A stretch of DNA of 36,100 nt from Rhodoferax sp. (GTDB lineage: Bacteria > Pseudomonadota > Gammaproteobacteria > Burkholderiales > Burkholderiaceae_C), in contig JAIPDC010000011.1 of assembly GCA_021737865.1 (NCBI GenBank), forward strand, positions 1-36,100. The letters run 5' to 3'. Under the pieces are notes generated by a model. That model saw only the letters and a list, made by a program, of their open reading frames with translations, was not told the DNA's origin and made no database searches. Of the stretch, positions 8,585-17,168 are shown in pieces (positions within the stretch are counted from its first letter, which is position 1; the number at the start of each line of letters is the position of its first letter). A program made the position numbers and the translations under genes.

Positions 8585-10366
8585 TTAGGCAATGGGAGCC
8601 ACTGCAATCAAGTGGTTTGAGAAACTTGTCTCAGTTTCACATCGCCAAGTTGCCCAAAGCTTGCACCCTTCGGCGGACCCAAGATCTAGCTCCAAGGCAA
8701 GCCAGTTGCGCGCTGCCATGACATGAGTGTCATGCCCCGGAAACGTCATGACTTCAGCGACATACTGCACATCGATGTTTTGAGGCTTCTTGGCATTGGA
8801 GTTCAACCAAGCAAGAAACAACCGTTCTGTCACCCCCATCAACGATGGGTGAACAACGGCAGACGACGTAAATTGATGCATCTGCGACCATGTTTCGGAG
8901 GCGGGCAGATCTTTGCGATAGGCCGTCCCCCACGCTGCAACATGCACATCCCCCGAGACCAATGAAACCCGAATCTTCTTGTCGCGAGCAAAACTTGATA
9001 GCACCTCGAGCAGTCGCTTGCGCTCCCCCTCATGGTCATCATGGGACCAGTGATCTTTGAGGTCGTCGGCGTTGCTGTCGATGACATGGTCCTGCCCGAA
9101 TTTATCCAAAAACAGTTCTGCCAATGGCAGCTTTGGGTGCACTACCGGCACAGAGGACATGAACAGCAGGTGCTGACATCCAGTCTTCGGCTGCGGCCCA
9201 GCGCCTCCAGACTTCAGGTTGCCAGTCCATTCCTTGATTTGCCGCCACGTATCCGATCCCATGACCTGGGTTCGGGAGCGCTCCGTGCGCAAGTCGGCAG
9301 CAACGACAGCTACTGGCCCAATCGAATAGGCGAACGTAAATCCTGGTTGATTGTCGAGCAGCGGAAGTGCCAGCGGATCCTTAGCGAGCACCTTGCTCCA
9401 TGGGATAGGCCTTAGCAGAGGGTCCTGACGGGTGAATCCTGCCGGCGTTGTGTCCTCCAGTTCAGGCAGATCTTCCAGCGCATGTTGCATCTGGAACACC
9501 CAGAATGCCCTACGCGCATGGCGGAAGAGTGTTTGAAATAGCTCGCAGTTCTGCATCTCGCAGCTGTATGACCCCCAGCCGTCAAAGATGTCGTGGTCGT
9601 CCCACACCATGATGGTTGGCATGGACGCCATCGCTGCCCCAGCATCAAGCGCAGCTGTCGCGGACGACCATGGCTGCCTCTCAATGGGGAGCCATCGTTG
9701 TTTGTACAGGCCAAAATAGTAGGCCTCTATCTCCCGTTCGAGAGGCTTGCTGACCTTGAAGTCCAGTTGGGCCTGGCGAGGCAGGCCCACCCATTGCCGC
9801 AGCGCTTTGATGTCTTCCCAGATAGAGTCAAAGTAGATCTGATCGCCGCCCATGAGCATCAAGTGAAAACGCTGCAGGCCTTTGTCGTGAATGCGCTTCT
9901 CATGCCACAACTGCTCCTTGTCCAACAGCTTGACTTCTCCCTCCCCAGGCTTTCTGCGCAGTTTGCGATCATGGCTGTAGAGCAGGTCCTCCCACACCGC
10001 ATCTGACGTACGGATGATTTTCCTCATCACCGCAGGGTCAGAGAATCCGTTGCACGATACGTACGCCATGCGCGGAGAAAAATCCTTGCCTGGCACCGTC
10101 ATGTTCCAGGTTAGCCCATCCGGGATGCCGTAGCTGACCGTGCGCTCATCCTTCAAGACCTTGCAGGAAATGTCGTAGCGCAGATAGCGCTCGCCGCGCG
10201 TTGACAATAGCTCCTTAGGTGCAGCACATGCCTTGCCATCTACTTTGAATTCCGGGATCTGTGCACCTGCCTTGAGACCAATCAGTGCCGTTACTCGCCA
10301 AGCATCCCCTTTTCCGATACCGCGAAACGACAGCACCGGCCCCAGCAGCAGATCCTCTTCATTCAT
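8585..10366 (-). CDS. PhoD-like metallophosphatase
   Basis: LMLMGGDQIYFDSIW, PTIMVWDDHDIFDGWGSY, VSLVSGDVHVAAWG metallophosphoesterase motifs; AGGAGG 6 nt upstream of ATG at 10366. Confidence 0.88.
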   Translation of the reverse strand: MNEEDLLLGPVLSFRGIGKGDAWRVTALIGLKAGAQIPEFKVDGKACAAPKELLSTRGERYLRYDISCKVLKDERTVSYGIPDGLTWNMTVPGKDFSPRMAYVSCNGFSDPAVMRKIIRTSDAVWEDLLYSHDRKLRRKPGEGEVKLLDKEQLWHEKRIHDKGLQRFHLMLMGGDQIYFDSIWEDIKALRQWVGLPRQAQLDFKVSKPLEREIEAYYFGLYKQRWLPIERQPWSSATAALDAGAAMASMPTIMVWDDHDIFDGWGSYSCEMQNCELFQTLFRHARRAFWVFQMQHALEDLPELEDTTPAGFTRQDPLLRPIPWSKVLAKDPLALPLLDNQPGFTFAYSIGPVAVVAADLRTERSRTQVMGSDTWRQIKEWTGNLKSGGAGPQPKTGCQHLLFMSSVPVVHPKLPLAELFLDKFGQDHVIDSNADDLKDHWSHDDHEGERKRLLEVLSSFARDKKIRVSLVSGDVHVAAWGTAYRKDLPASETWSQMHQFTSSAVVHPSLMGVTERLFLAWLNSNAKKPQNIDVQYVAEVMTFPGHDTHVMAARNWLALELDLGSAEGCKLWATWRCETETSFSNHLIAVAPIA

Positions 10367-10377
10367 GTTCACCCTCC

Positions 10378-11493
10378 TCAGATATTCATTTCTTTCGCTA
10401 CTACCTTAACGATTCGAGCGCGAGACACCGCCCTGCGCGCCACCAGCGCTGCTTCACCGGTTTGTTGCAACCATTCAATAAAACGCTGACTCGCGTGTCT
10501 CGTCTGTGAGTCGTCTCGGCAGTTGGCCAAGAAGGCGAATTGCACCTTCTGCACGTCATCGGCCACAAACACTCCAAAGGGGCCGCTTACCACCGTCGCA
10601 TCTGGAAATCCCAGTAGCGACGTGGCTTGGGTTTCCGTTGCGCCCCGGTGACAGGCAATCAGGTGCAGTGGCCCATGGGCCGAAGCCAGAAGCTTGATGC
10701 GTTGGTGATCTTCCAGGAAGGGCCGCCCCACCAACTCGCGCGCCGCGGCCACACTGAACGAGGCTGGAATCGCATGAACGACTACCACTACTTCCTTGCC
10801 ATCCAGATTGACCACCACACCGCCGTCCACCGCCTTGGCGCCCTTGAGCCCACCCAACGCCGTTTTGAGTGTCATCTCCATGGCTGTTTTCCGTTGACGG
10901 AAGTCGAGCCGGGTCCAATCCAGGGCAGCGCCAACATCAAAGCGCGTCGACGCGGACGCCTGAACGCCCCGTTGCGTCAGCGAAATCACAGCATCCGAGA
11001 GTGCTTCAAACACGCGCTTTTTGGCATCAGCGACGGTCTTCACCTCGCCGCCCCGGAAGGCGGTCTGCCGCGAGAGATAGTCCTGAAAGCGCCGGTTGCG
11101 CTCGCCGGCAGAGCCCTGAGCGTCGGCCACTGTCGGTAATGCCACCATGCGCACCTTGGCTTGCGCTGAACGAAGGCCCTCCATGTATTCGGCGTGACAG
11201 ATACCGATGTCCTGCTCGCCCGCAGCCCAGCCTGCATTACCGTTGGATAGCACGATAAGCACATCGCAGTCGCGCACGGCCTGCAGACAGGCATCCCAGC
11301 TATCCTGCGTGCCTTCGGCCGGCGGCGCGTCTTCGTTGATCCAGACTTCAAACAGCTTTCGCCCCAGCACCTCGGCTGATTCGATCTCCCTTTTCAGCTC
11401 TTTTCGCAGGTCGGTCAGATTGGTTTTGCTACCTGCAGGAAAAGCATCCACACATCGGCTGGACAGCATTACCCTGATAAGAGACTTGGCCAA
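10378..11493 (-). CDS. DUF4062-like (TIR-related fold) protein with unknown C-terminal domain
   Basis: IRVMLSSRCVDAF...LTDLRKELKREI...FEVWINEDAPPAEGTQDSWDACLQAVRDCDVLIVLSNGNAGWA resembles DUF4062; TTG start with AGGAG upstream. Confidence 0.65.
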   Translation of the reverse strand: MAKSLIRVMLSSRCVDAFPAGSKTNLTDLRKELKREIESAEVLGRKLFEVWINEDAPPAEGTQDSWDACLQAVRDCDVLIVLSNGNAGWAAGEQDIGICHAEYMEGLRSAQAKVRMVALPTVADAQGSAGERNRRFQDYLSRQTAFRGGEVKTVADAKKRVFEALSDAVISLTQRGVQASASTRFDVGAALDWTRLDFRQRKTAMEMTLKTALGGLKGAKAVDGGVVVNLDGKEVVVVVHAIPASFSVAAARELVGRPFLEDHQRIKLLASAHGPLHLIACHRGATETQATSLLGFPDATVVSGPFGVFVADDVQKVQFAFLANCRDDSQTRHASQRFIEWLQQTGEAALVARRAVSRARIVKVVAKEMNI

Positions 11494-12161
11494 GAAGCGC
11501 TCCTGTTGTGGTTTTCAAAGACGATGCGTAGCTAAATACCGGAAGGGCTATTTCGTCTTACTAACTAGCACGCTTGGAAGGCGCCGGCCCTCTCGCATAG
11601 CCCACGCTGCTCGACGAAGAGTCCAGTCATGTACATCCGGCAGTCGCTTTTGCTTACAAGCGTATCAGAACATTGGTTGGCCATGCTTTATGGCTAACCC
11701 ATTGAAGCTCACACTGAAGGAAGCATTGAGTTTTCTTGGATCCATGCAGACTTGTAGGAGCATCGCCGGCCCCGCACTGGGGCGATTGCAATGCGCACTA
11801 ACGAGCCTCGGAAATCGCTCTGACGCTCCAAGAAGCGCAGTGATGAGATCCGACACCGTCAGGTGCTGAGCAGAAGGGATGGACCGAGTGCGCCGGACTT
11901 GCCGGAAGTCGATCCACTAAGCTCGCACACAGGCGCGGCGTCATATAGCTGGGCGCCAAAATACTCTTCAAGAAGCTTGATTTGAGCGTCCACTTCCTGG
12001 TCAAGAGCAGCCTAAGAGGCGAACATTGCGTTCGACAGCAACCACCCGCTGCAAAACGGTCATCACGGATCTAAAGCGCTCAAAGGTTCATTGACCCTGT
12101 TCACATTTATAGCCGACGTTGCCACCGGACCGGTGCGCTGTCCGCCTAGTGCCACCCAAAA

Positions 12162-12177
12162 TTTCGCGGACGCGAAA
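12162..12177. promoter_or_regulatory. 16-bp palindrome site 1 (putative KorB/ParB operator)
   Basis: TTTCGCGGACGCGAAA, directly 3' of repA stop. Confidence 0.75.
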
Positions 12178-12178
12178 T

Positions 12179-13219
12179 TCAGAAGAGCGAGTTCTGACCA
12201 TCGTCACTGTCCCCGCTTTTACTCCCCTTTTTCTTGCGTACAGGGGCAACGTGTGGGGGCGACGGGAGCAGGACAAGGCCGTTGTCCTCGACCTTGAGCC
12301 GCGCAAGCGGGTAAACGATCTGCACGGCCTTCAATGCCTTCAAGAACCCTTTCTTGAAGTCTCTGGAAGCCTGGTCGATGTTGTCGGTGTTGAACGAGGA
12401 ACCGAATTGGCCCATCAAGGATTCCCACCGAATCGGCCTTGTCGGTCTGTCCGTGTAGCTCATTCGGTAGGTGAGCCAGGAATAAATGTCCATCGCCAGC
12501 GGCGAACCCCGCAGCGCCTTGTATGCCCGCAAATCAATGGGAATGGGGTGCTCGATCAGCTCATTAAAAAATGGAGCGCTGAGCCTGACGCTCGACTTCC
12601 ATTTCCCTGCGTCGCGCTCATGCTGCGGAACCCAAATGGCGCGCTCGTCGCCATCGACAGGCGTATCAAGGTCGAACGCTTCTTCATTCTCCAGGTGCAG
12701 GCCGTCAGCGATCAGCACATTGCGCAAAACGAAGCCAGGATCGCCAGCAGCTCCGCGTGTCATCTGCGCGGTGATGAGCGAACCAAAAAGGCGCTTCATC
12801 TGCTCGGCAACGCGGGTGGACGTTCCACGCTCGCCGCCGCCCGCGCGCAACTCTAAAACGTCTCGCAGGAACTGACGCAAGGAGTCGCCCAGCTCGATAA
12901 CCGGCGATTGGTTGCGCACCGCCTCGGTAGCCACCCATGACATAAGCAAGCGCGGGTAGATTCCATAAGGGATTCCGCCCTCGTAGCCCGCCAGGATGCG
13001 CAATTTGAAGTCGCCGTTTACGCGCGTAAAAACGTCCGCCTTCGGGTCTTTGTAGGGCATCGTGGCGAGCACCAGGGCGCGGGTCATGTACCCAAGGGTT
13101 CCGGCCTGCCGTGCGTCTTCCGCCTCGATGGCGAATTGCTCATCAATAGCGCGGCGCACCCACTCCGGCACGTGCCCTGCCCTATAGTCGATGATCGTTT
13201 CTTGCTTCTTTGCCGCCAT
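12179..13219 (-). CDS. repA: Plasmid replication initiator RepA (IncW/PromA-like RepA family)
   Basis: LGYMTRALVLATMPYKDP...GIPYGIYPRLLMSWVATEAVR...VIELGDSLRQFLRDVL...AEQMKRLFGSLITA. Confidence 0.85.
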   Translation of the reverse strand: MAAKKQETIIDYRAGHVPEWVRRAIDEQFAIEAEDARQAGTLGYMTRALVLATMPYKDPKADVFTRVNGDFKLRILAGYEGGIPYGIYPRLLMSWVATEAVRNQSPVIELGDSLRQFLRDVLELRAGGGERGTSTRVAEQMKRLFGSLITAQMTRGAAGDPGFVLRNVLIADGLHLENEEAFDLDTPVDGDERAIWVPQHERDAGKWKSSVRLSAPFFNELIEHPIPIDLRAYKALRGSPLAMDIYSWLTYRMSYTDRPTRPIRWESLMGQFGSSFNTDNIDQASRDFKKGFLKALKAVQIVYPLARLKVEDNGLVLLPSPPHVAPVRKKKGSKSGDSDDGQNSLF

Positions 13220-13270
13220 GGAAAGTTATAATTTTTCTGCCGTTGCAAATGCACTGGCTTGACTACTTAC

Positions 13271-13299
13271 AGCCCGGCATAACCTGCCGGGCTTTTTTT
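13271..13299 (+). terminator. Rho-independent terminator reading on the plus strand, antisense to the repA leader
   Basis: AGCCCGGCA-TAACC-TGCCGGGCT stem followed by a T run. Confidence 0.8.
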
Positions 13300-13304
13300 A
13301 TGGG

Positions 13305-13724
13305 TCATCGGTCGGTGCTCCGGCGCCGATATGCCGTCGCAAGCAATGCCGCCCCCGCCTCTGCCACCTGGTTCAAACGCGCCTGGTGTGCAGCCTCTGC
13401 GTCGGCCTGGCTGCGCTCAACAATTGCAGCAGGCGCGGTAATGGTCGCACGCCTCCACCCACGCGGCAAGCTGCGTTCAATCCCTGTTTCTTCGATTACG
13501 CGGGCCTCTTTGTAGCGGTCGAGGGTGTCGCGCATGCGTTGCACCGTCTTCCAAACCGCCTGACGCGTCACACCAAACTGATCTGCAGCTTCCTGGTTGG
13601 AGTAGCCATCCAACATCACTAGGCGCGCTGCCGCAATGCGGTCGGCGCTGAAGCTGTCTTTCAGCAAGTGCTGCAGCGCTTCAAACTCTGGGACAGACAC
13701 AGGAACAAATTCGCCATGCGTCAT
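13305..13724 (-). CDS. TrfB/KorA-like transcriptional repressor
   Basis: RIAAARLVMLDGYSNQEAADQFGVTRQAVWKTVQRMRDTLDR...LPRGWRRATITAP parallels IncP KorA (VLVDGK...TSLGLTRGAVSQAVHRVW...LPEGYARVTAVLP). Confidence 0.72.
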   Translation of the reverse strand: MTHGEFVPVSVPEFEALQHLLKDSFSADRIAAARLVMLDGYSNQEAADQFGVTRQAVWKTVQRMRDTLDRYKEARVIEETGIERSLPRGWRRATITAPAAIVERSQADAEAAHQARLNQVAEAGAALLATAYRRRSTDR

Positions 13725-13772
13725 AAATCACCCCACGTAGACCAAAAATAGAACAACTCGAATCCCCTTGTA

Positions 13773-13795
13773 TGCGCCGCCCCGTCGGCGGCGCA
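13773..13795 (-). promoter_or_regulatory. Hairpin between parB/korB-like and korA-like genes
   Basis: TGCGCCGCC-CCGTC-GGCGGCGCA, 9-bp perfect arms; no T-tract, so possibly an attenuator or processing hairpin. Confidence 0.45.
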
Positions 13796-13800
13796 TCACT

Positions 13801-15012
13801 TCAAACAATCACCGACAGAACATCATCCAAGCGGAACTCGCTGTTGAACGAGCCTTCCAGTCCGCACAGGCACGCTGCCAGCAGCAACGCCCCGGCGCCC
13901 TCAGTCGCAAACCGCCCTTCGCGCAGGCCTGCAAATACATGCTTCCCGGCGTTCTCGGCTTTGCGCGCCTGCTCGAACGGCGTGCGCAGCGCGGCGATGC
14001 AGGCGCTTTGCTCTTCCGGTTGCAGGTCGGACAAAACTTCTTCGGGCCGCTGTCCCTCAACTGCCAGACGCTCGTAAATGTCCACCAGCAGGCTAGGAAC
14101 ATCGACGCCTGACGAGCCGCTGGCCCGCATGTCGCGCGTTCGCATGTCCTTTTGGGCAACCGTCGTATTGGTGCCCTTCTCTGCGCCCTTCTTCCCTGCC
14201 TTGGGTGCCTTGGGCTTGACCTCGTCGCGCACAGCCAGCGCCTTGGCGCGGGCATCTTCCTTGCCCCGCGTCTTCTTCAACTCGTCCACCAATTCTTTCG
14301 CCTTGGCGGGGTTGACCTTCTCCACTTGGCGCACGGTGGAAATCACTTCGGCGTCGGCGCTGATGGACTCATTGACCAGCCGTTTTGCCTGCTCCGGCAG
14401 GTGCAGCAGCGAAAGCATTTTGGACAGCCAGGGGCGGCCTTTGTTGTGGCGTTCCAAGACCGCTTCGACCGAACCCAGCGTATCCAGGTCACGCTGAATC
14501 TTGCGGGCTTCCTCGATTTGGGTGAGGTTCTTGCGGTGTGTGTTCTCCGCAAACTGCAGATCCTCCGCTTCTTCGTCGGTCAGCTCCTTGGCCTTTGCGC
14601 GCAGCGTGGCCAGGCCTTGCAAGCGCGCAGCGCGCACGCGCCGTTCACCGGCCACCAGCCGGAACGGCTTGGGGTGTCCTGCGGGCATGACGCGCAGGAA
14701 AATGGCCTGAATCTGCATCTTGGCCAGGCTTGCCCCCAACTCCGACAATCCTTGCTCGTCGTCCTCGAATTCTTCGCGTACCTGACCGATGATTTCCACG
14801 TCATCGAGGTTCACCGCAAATTCCGGCATTTCTGCATCACCAAACAATGCATCAATGCCCGTGCCCATGGCACCGCCTGCGCCCAGCATGAGGCCAGCCC
14901 CTGCAAAGGCGTTGGAGCCCGCTGCCTTGGCCTTCATCGGGGCCTTCTTCGCGGCTACGGCCGCTGGAGCGCCCTGCCCCATCTTTTTGCTCGTCAACGT
15001 CTTGGCGTTCAT
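13801..15012 (-). CDS. parB: ParB/KorB-like partition and regulatory protein
   Basis: QIQAIFLRVMPAGHPKPFRLVAGERRVRAARLQGLATLRAKAKELTDEEAEDLQFAENTHRKNLTQIEEARKI ParB/Srx motif; ATGA overlap with parA. Confidence 0.9.
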   Translation of the reverse strand: MNAKTLTSKKMGQGAPAAVAAKKAPMKAKAAGSNAFAGAGLMLGAGGAMGTGIDALFGDAEMPEFAVNLDDVEIIGQVREEFEDDEQGLSELGASLAKMQIQAIFLRVMPAGHPKPFRLVAGERRVRAARLQGLATLRAKAKELTDEEAEDLQFAENTHRKNLTQIEEARKIQRDLDTLGSVEAVLERHNKGRPWLSKMLSLLHLPEQAKRLVNESISADAEVISTVRQVEKVNPAKAKELVDELKKTRGKEDARAKALAVRDEVKPKAPKAGKKGAEKGTNTTVAQKDMRTRDMRASGSSGVDVPSLLVDIYERLAVEGQRPEEVLSDLQPEEQSACIAALRTPFEQARKAENAGKHVFAGLREGRFATEGAGALLLAACLCGLEGSFNSEFRLDDVLSVIV

Positions 15013-15773
15013 TTCCCCATCCTCCCCAAAATTGATGCACAAGCCGCGCGCCACTCCTGCGCAGCCTTCAAATGTCCGTCGCCCCTGGTGGCAACCCACA
15101 CAGGGCGGCGCAGCGCAATTGCTTTGCGAACCGGCGCGCGCTCGGGCAGCACCTCGGGCAAGATCGCGGCCCCGTACTGGGCGCGAAGCGATGCAAGTCC
15201 CTCGCGTTCCTCGGTGCTGCGGTTGTTCGTTTTGACCGGCAGAATGCCGATGTGACGAAGACGCGGATTGAACCCCTGCGTGCGGACGATGTGAATCGTC
15301 TGCAGCAAGTCGGCCACGCCCGCCAACTCATACAAGCCAACGGAAACCGGCGTCACCACATAGTCAGCAGCGGCCAGCGAAGCCATGAGACGCACGCCCA
15401 GCAAAGGCGGCGTATCCAGCAGGCACAAATCAAAGTCGCCTGCAAACTGCCGCAGGGCAGGGCCAGGGCGGCGGATCACTTCGTTTTCGGCCTTGTCGAT
15501 GGAGAGGAGGGCGTTATCGGCGCGGATGATCGCCAGCCGGTCGGTGATGTACTCCGGCCCCACCTGCGGCGCTGCAGCGTCGTACAACCGGGAAGCCAAT
15601 AAGCCAGGTTCTGCGTCATCGCCAGCCGGGAAGCTCAGGGACAAACTGCCTTGCTTGTCCATATCCACCAGCAGCACACGCAACCCCGCCTCGATGGCGG
15701 CATAGGCCAGGTGCACGGTCAACGTGCTCTTGCCTACGCCACCTTTCTGATTCGCAATCGCAAGAATTTTCAT
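15009..15773 (-). CDS. parA: ParA/IncC-like ATPase
   Basis: MKILAIANQKGGVGKSTLTVHLAYAAIEAGLRVLLVDMDKQGSL deviant Walker A. Confidence 0.95.
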   Translation of the reverse strand: MKILAIANQKGGVGKSTLTVHLAYAAIEAGLRVLLVDMDKQGSLSLSFPAGDDAEPGLLASRLYDAAAPQVGPEYITDRLAIIRADNALLSIDKAENEVIRRPGPALRQFAGDFDLCLLDTPPLLGVRLMASLAAADYVVTPVSVGLYELAGVADLLQTIHIVRTQGFNPRLRHIGILPVKTNNRSTEEREGLASLRAQYGAAILPEVLPERAPVRKAIALRRPVWVATRGDGHLKAAQEWRAACASILGRMGK

Positions 15774-15836
15774 GTTCGGCTCGACTAATTAATTTATAAG
15801 TTTTGCAGAGAGGGTAGGGCGGTGTACCACAGTTCG

Positions 15837-15852
15837 CAACCTTTTTAGGTTG
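15837..15852. promoter_or_regulatory. Operator-like palindrome class 2, copy 1
   Basis: CAACCT-TTTT-AGGTTG, adjacent to a minus-strand TTGACA (15851-15856) upstream of parA. Confidence 0.6.
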
Positions 15853-15863
15853 TCAAGACAGAT

Positions 15864-15879
15864 TTTCGCCTCCGCGAAA
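15864..15879. promoter_or_regulatory. 16-bp palindrome site 2
   Basis: TTTCGCCTCCGCGAAA in the ssb-parA intergenic region. Confidence 0.72.
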
Positions 15880-15894
15880 TTTCCGCCCTCACAC

Positions 15895-16332
15895 TCAGTA
15901 TGGCAAATCGTCATCCATCTCCTGGGGCGGGGCGCCCACCGGTTGCGGCTCGTTTCCTTGGCCTTGCGGCTGGCGAGAGCCACCCCCTGCGCCCTCTGGG
16001 CGAGCGCCAAGCGGCTGGACATCATCTGCGCGCACCTCCGTGCTGTAGCGTTCGATACCTTGCTTGTCCGTCCATTTGCGCGTGCGCAAGAAACCCTCGA
16101 CATAGATCTGACGACCTTTGCCCAGGTACTCCCGCACAAAGTCGGCTTGCTGCCGGTAGCACACGATGCTGTGCCACTCGGTGTGCTCCTTTCGCTCCTG
16201 CGTGCTTCGATCCGTCCAACCCTCGGTGGTCGCAAGGCGAAAGTGCGCCACCGGATCACCGTTGGGCATCGTGCGGCACTCGGGCGCGTTTCCGATGTTG
16301 CCCATCAGCATTACTTTGTTCAAAGAGGCCAT
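15895..16332 (-). CDS. ssb: Single-stranded DNA-binding protein
   Basis: MASLNKVMLMGNIGNAPECRTMPNGDPVAHFRLATTE...WHSIVCYRQQADFVREYLGKGRQIYVEGFL...; acidic tail DDDLPY. Confidence 0.96.
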   Translation of the reverse strand: MASLNKVMLMGNIGNAPECRTMPNGDPVAHFRLATTEGWTDRSTQERKEHTEWHSIVCYRQQADFVREYLGKGRQIYVEGFLRTRKWTDKQGIERYSTEVRADDVQPLGARPEGAGGGSRQPQGQGNEPQPVGAPPQEMDDDLPY

Positions 16333-16380
16333 TTTTTCTACTCCGTTGCGTGATGGCCCGATACCGGGCCGGGTTGAAAT

Positions 16381-16824
16381 TCAGAACAAGCCCAATCGCT
16401 TGCGCACGCTCTCGCGCACCTCGGCAAGCGGCTTGGGTGAAAAATGAAAGTCCAGTTCGAAGCCCAACAGCAGCAGCTCCGACAGATCGACATAGCCCAG
16501 TTCGGCCATCTGGTAGTCAGCGTTCAAGAGGGCGAAAGCAAACACTTGCTCGACACCCCCGCCAACGTCTTTCTCCAGCACCCACACATCAGACGCACCC
16601 AGGAAGTAGTGCAGGTACACCGTCTGTGCAGCATCGGAATCCTCCTGCCCGCCAATCACCGGCATGGCTTCGATGCGTTGCGCGAGGTCCGCCGCAACCC
16701 TCTGAAAAAATTCACTTTCTTCGCTGCCGCTCATCAAAGATTGAAGTGAGGCCCACTGTGGCAACCCCATAAAACGTGCGATGGGTTGCGCTTGGTCATT
16801 GACGGAAATCGCTTGGTTCGTCAT
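16381..16824 (-). CDS. DUF2958-like plasmid protein
   Basis: TVYLHYFLGASDVWVLEKDV...FAFALLNADYQMAELGYVDLSELLLLGFELDFHF. Confidence 0.5.
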   Translation of the reverse strand: MTNQAISVNDQAQPIARFMGLPQWASLQSLMSGSEESEFFQRVAADLAQRIEAMPVIGGQEDSDAAQTVYLHYFLGASDVWVLEKDVGGGVEQVFAFALLNADYQMAELGYVDLSELLLLGFELDFHFSPKPLAEVRESVRKRLGLF

Positions 16825-16863
16825 AAGAGTCCCTTTTCGATGGCTTGACTAGGTTTCTTGTAT

Positions 16864-16886
16864 ATGGTGATTTCTTCATTCACCAT
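16864..16886 (-). promoter_or_regulatory. Inverted repeat in leader of the DUF2958-like/ssb transcription unit
   Basis: ATGGTGA-tttcttcat-TCACCAT, just downstream of the predicted -10. Confidence 0.45.
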
Positions 16887-16893
16887 GGTATAG

Positions 16894-16921
16894 ATTATAA
16901 TCGCATCATTAATAACGTCAA
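16894..16921 (-). promoter_or_regulatory. Sigma70-type promoter for the DUF2958-like/ssb transcription unit
   Basis: Minus strand TTGACG - 16 nt - TATAAT. Confidence 0.75.
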
Positions 16922-16934
16922 CCTTTTTAGGTTG
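16919..16934. promoter_or_regulatory. Operator-like palindrome class 2, copy 2
   Basis: CAACCT-TTTT-AGGTTG overlapping the -35 element above. Confidence 0.65.
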
Positions 16935-17152
16935 TCATTGTGTATTAATTTGTAAAGCAACTTGCCCGATTCCGGGAGTTCTTCATCACACGCCACCCCG
17001 CCCGCTAGGTCTTCGGGGGTATGGGGGACACCCCATGTAGCCGCAGCGCGGCGTAAACCAGCAGCCGCAGCACACAGCCAGGGCCTCCCGCGCCCCACCA
17101 ACTCCAGCACCCACCGGCACCCCTTCGCGCACTGATCAACAGGGCTGTTCAA

Positions 17153-17168
17153 TTTCGCGTCCGCGAAA
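17153..17168. promoter_or_regulatory. 16-bp palindrome site 3
   Basis: TTTCGCGTCCGCGAAA, the reverse complement of TTTCGCGGACGCGAAA. Confidence 0.75.

Noticed and set aside
14152-15255. 367-aa plus-strand ORF
   Set aside because: Antisense to parB and parA; no motif.
16895-17152. 85-aa minus-strand ORF (MNSPVDQCAKGCRWVLELVGRG...CDEELPESGKLLYKLIHN)
   Set aside because: Has an ORF of plausible size but overlaps the ssb-unit promoter and hairpins; no family I can name, so not called as CDS.
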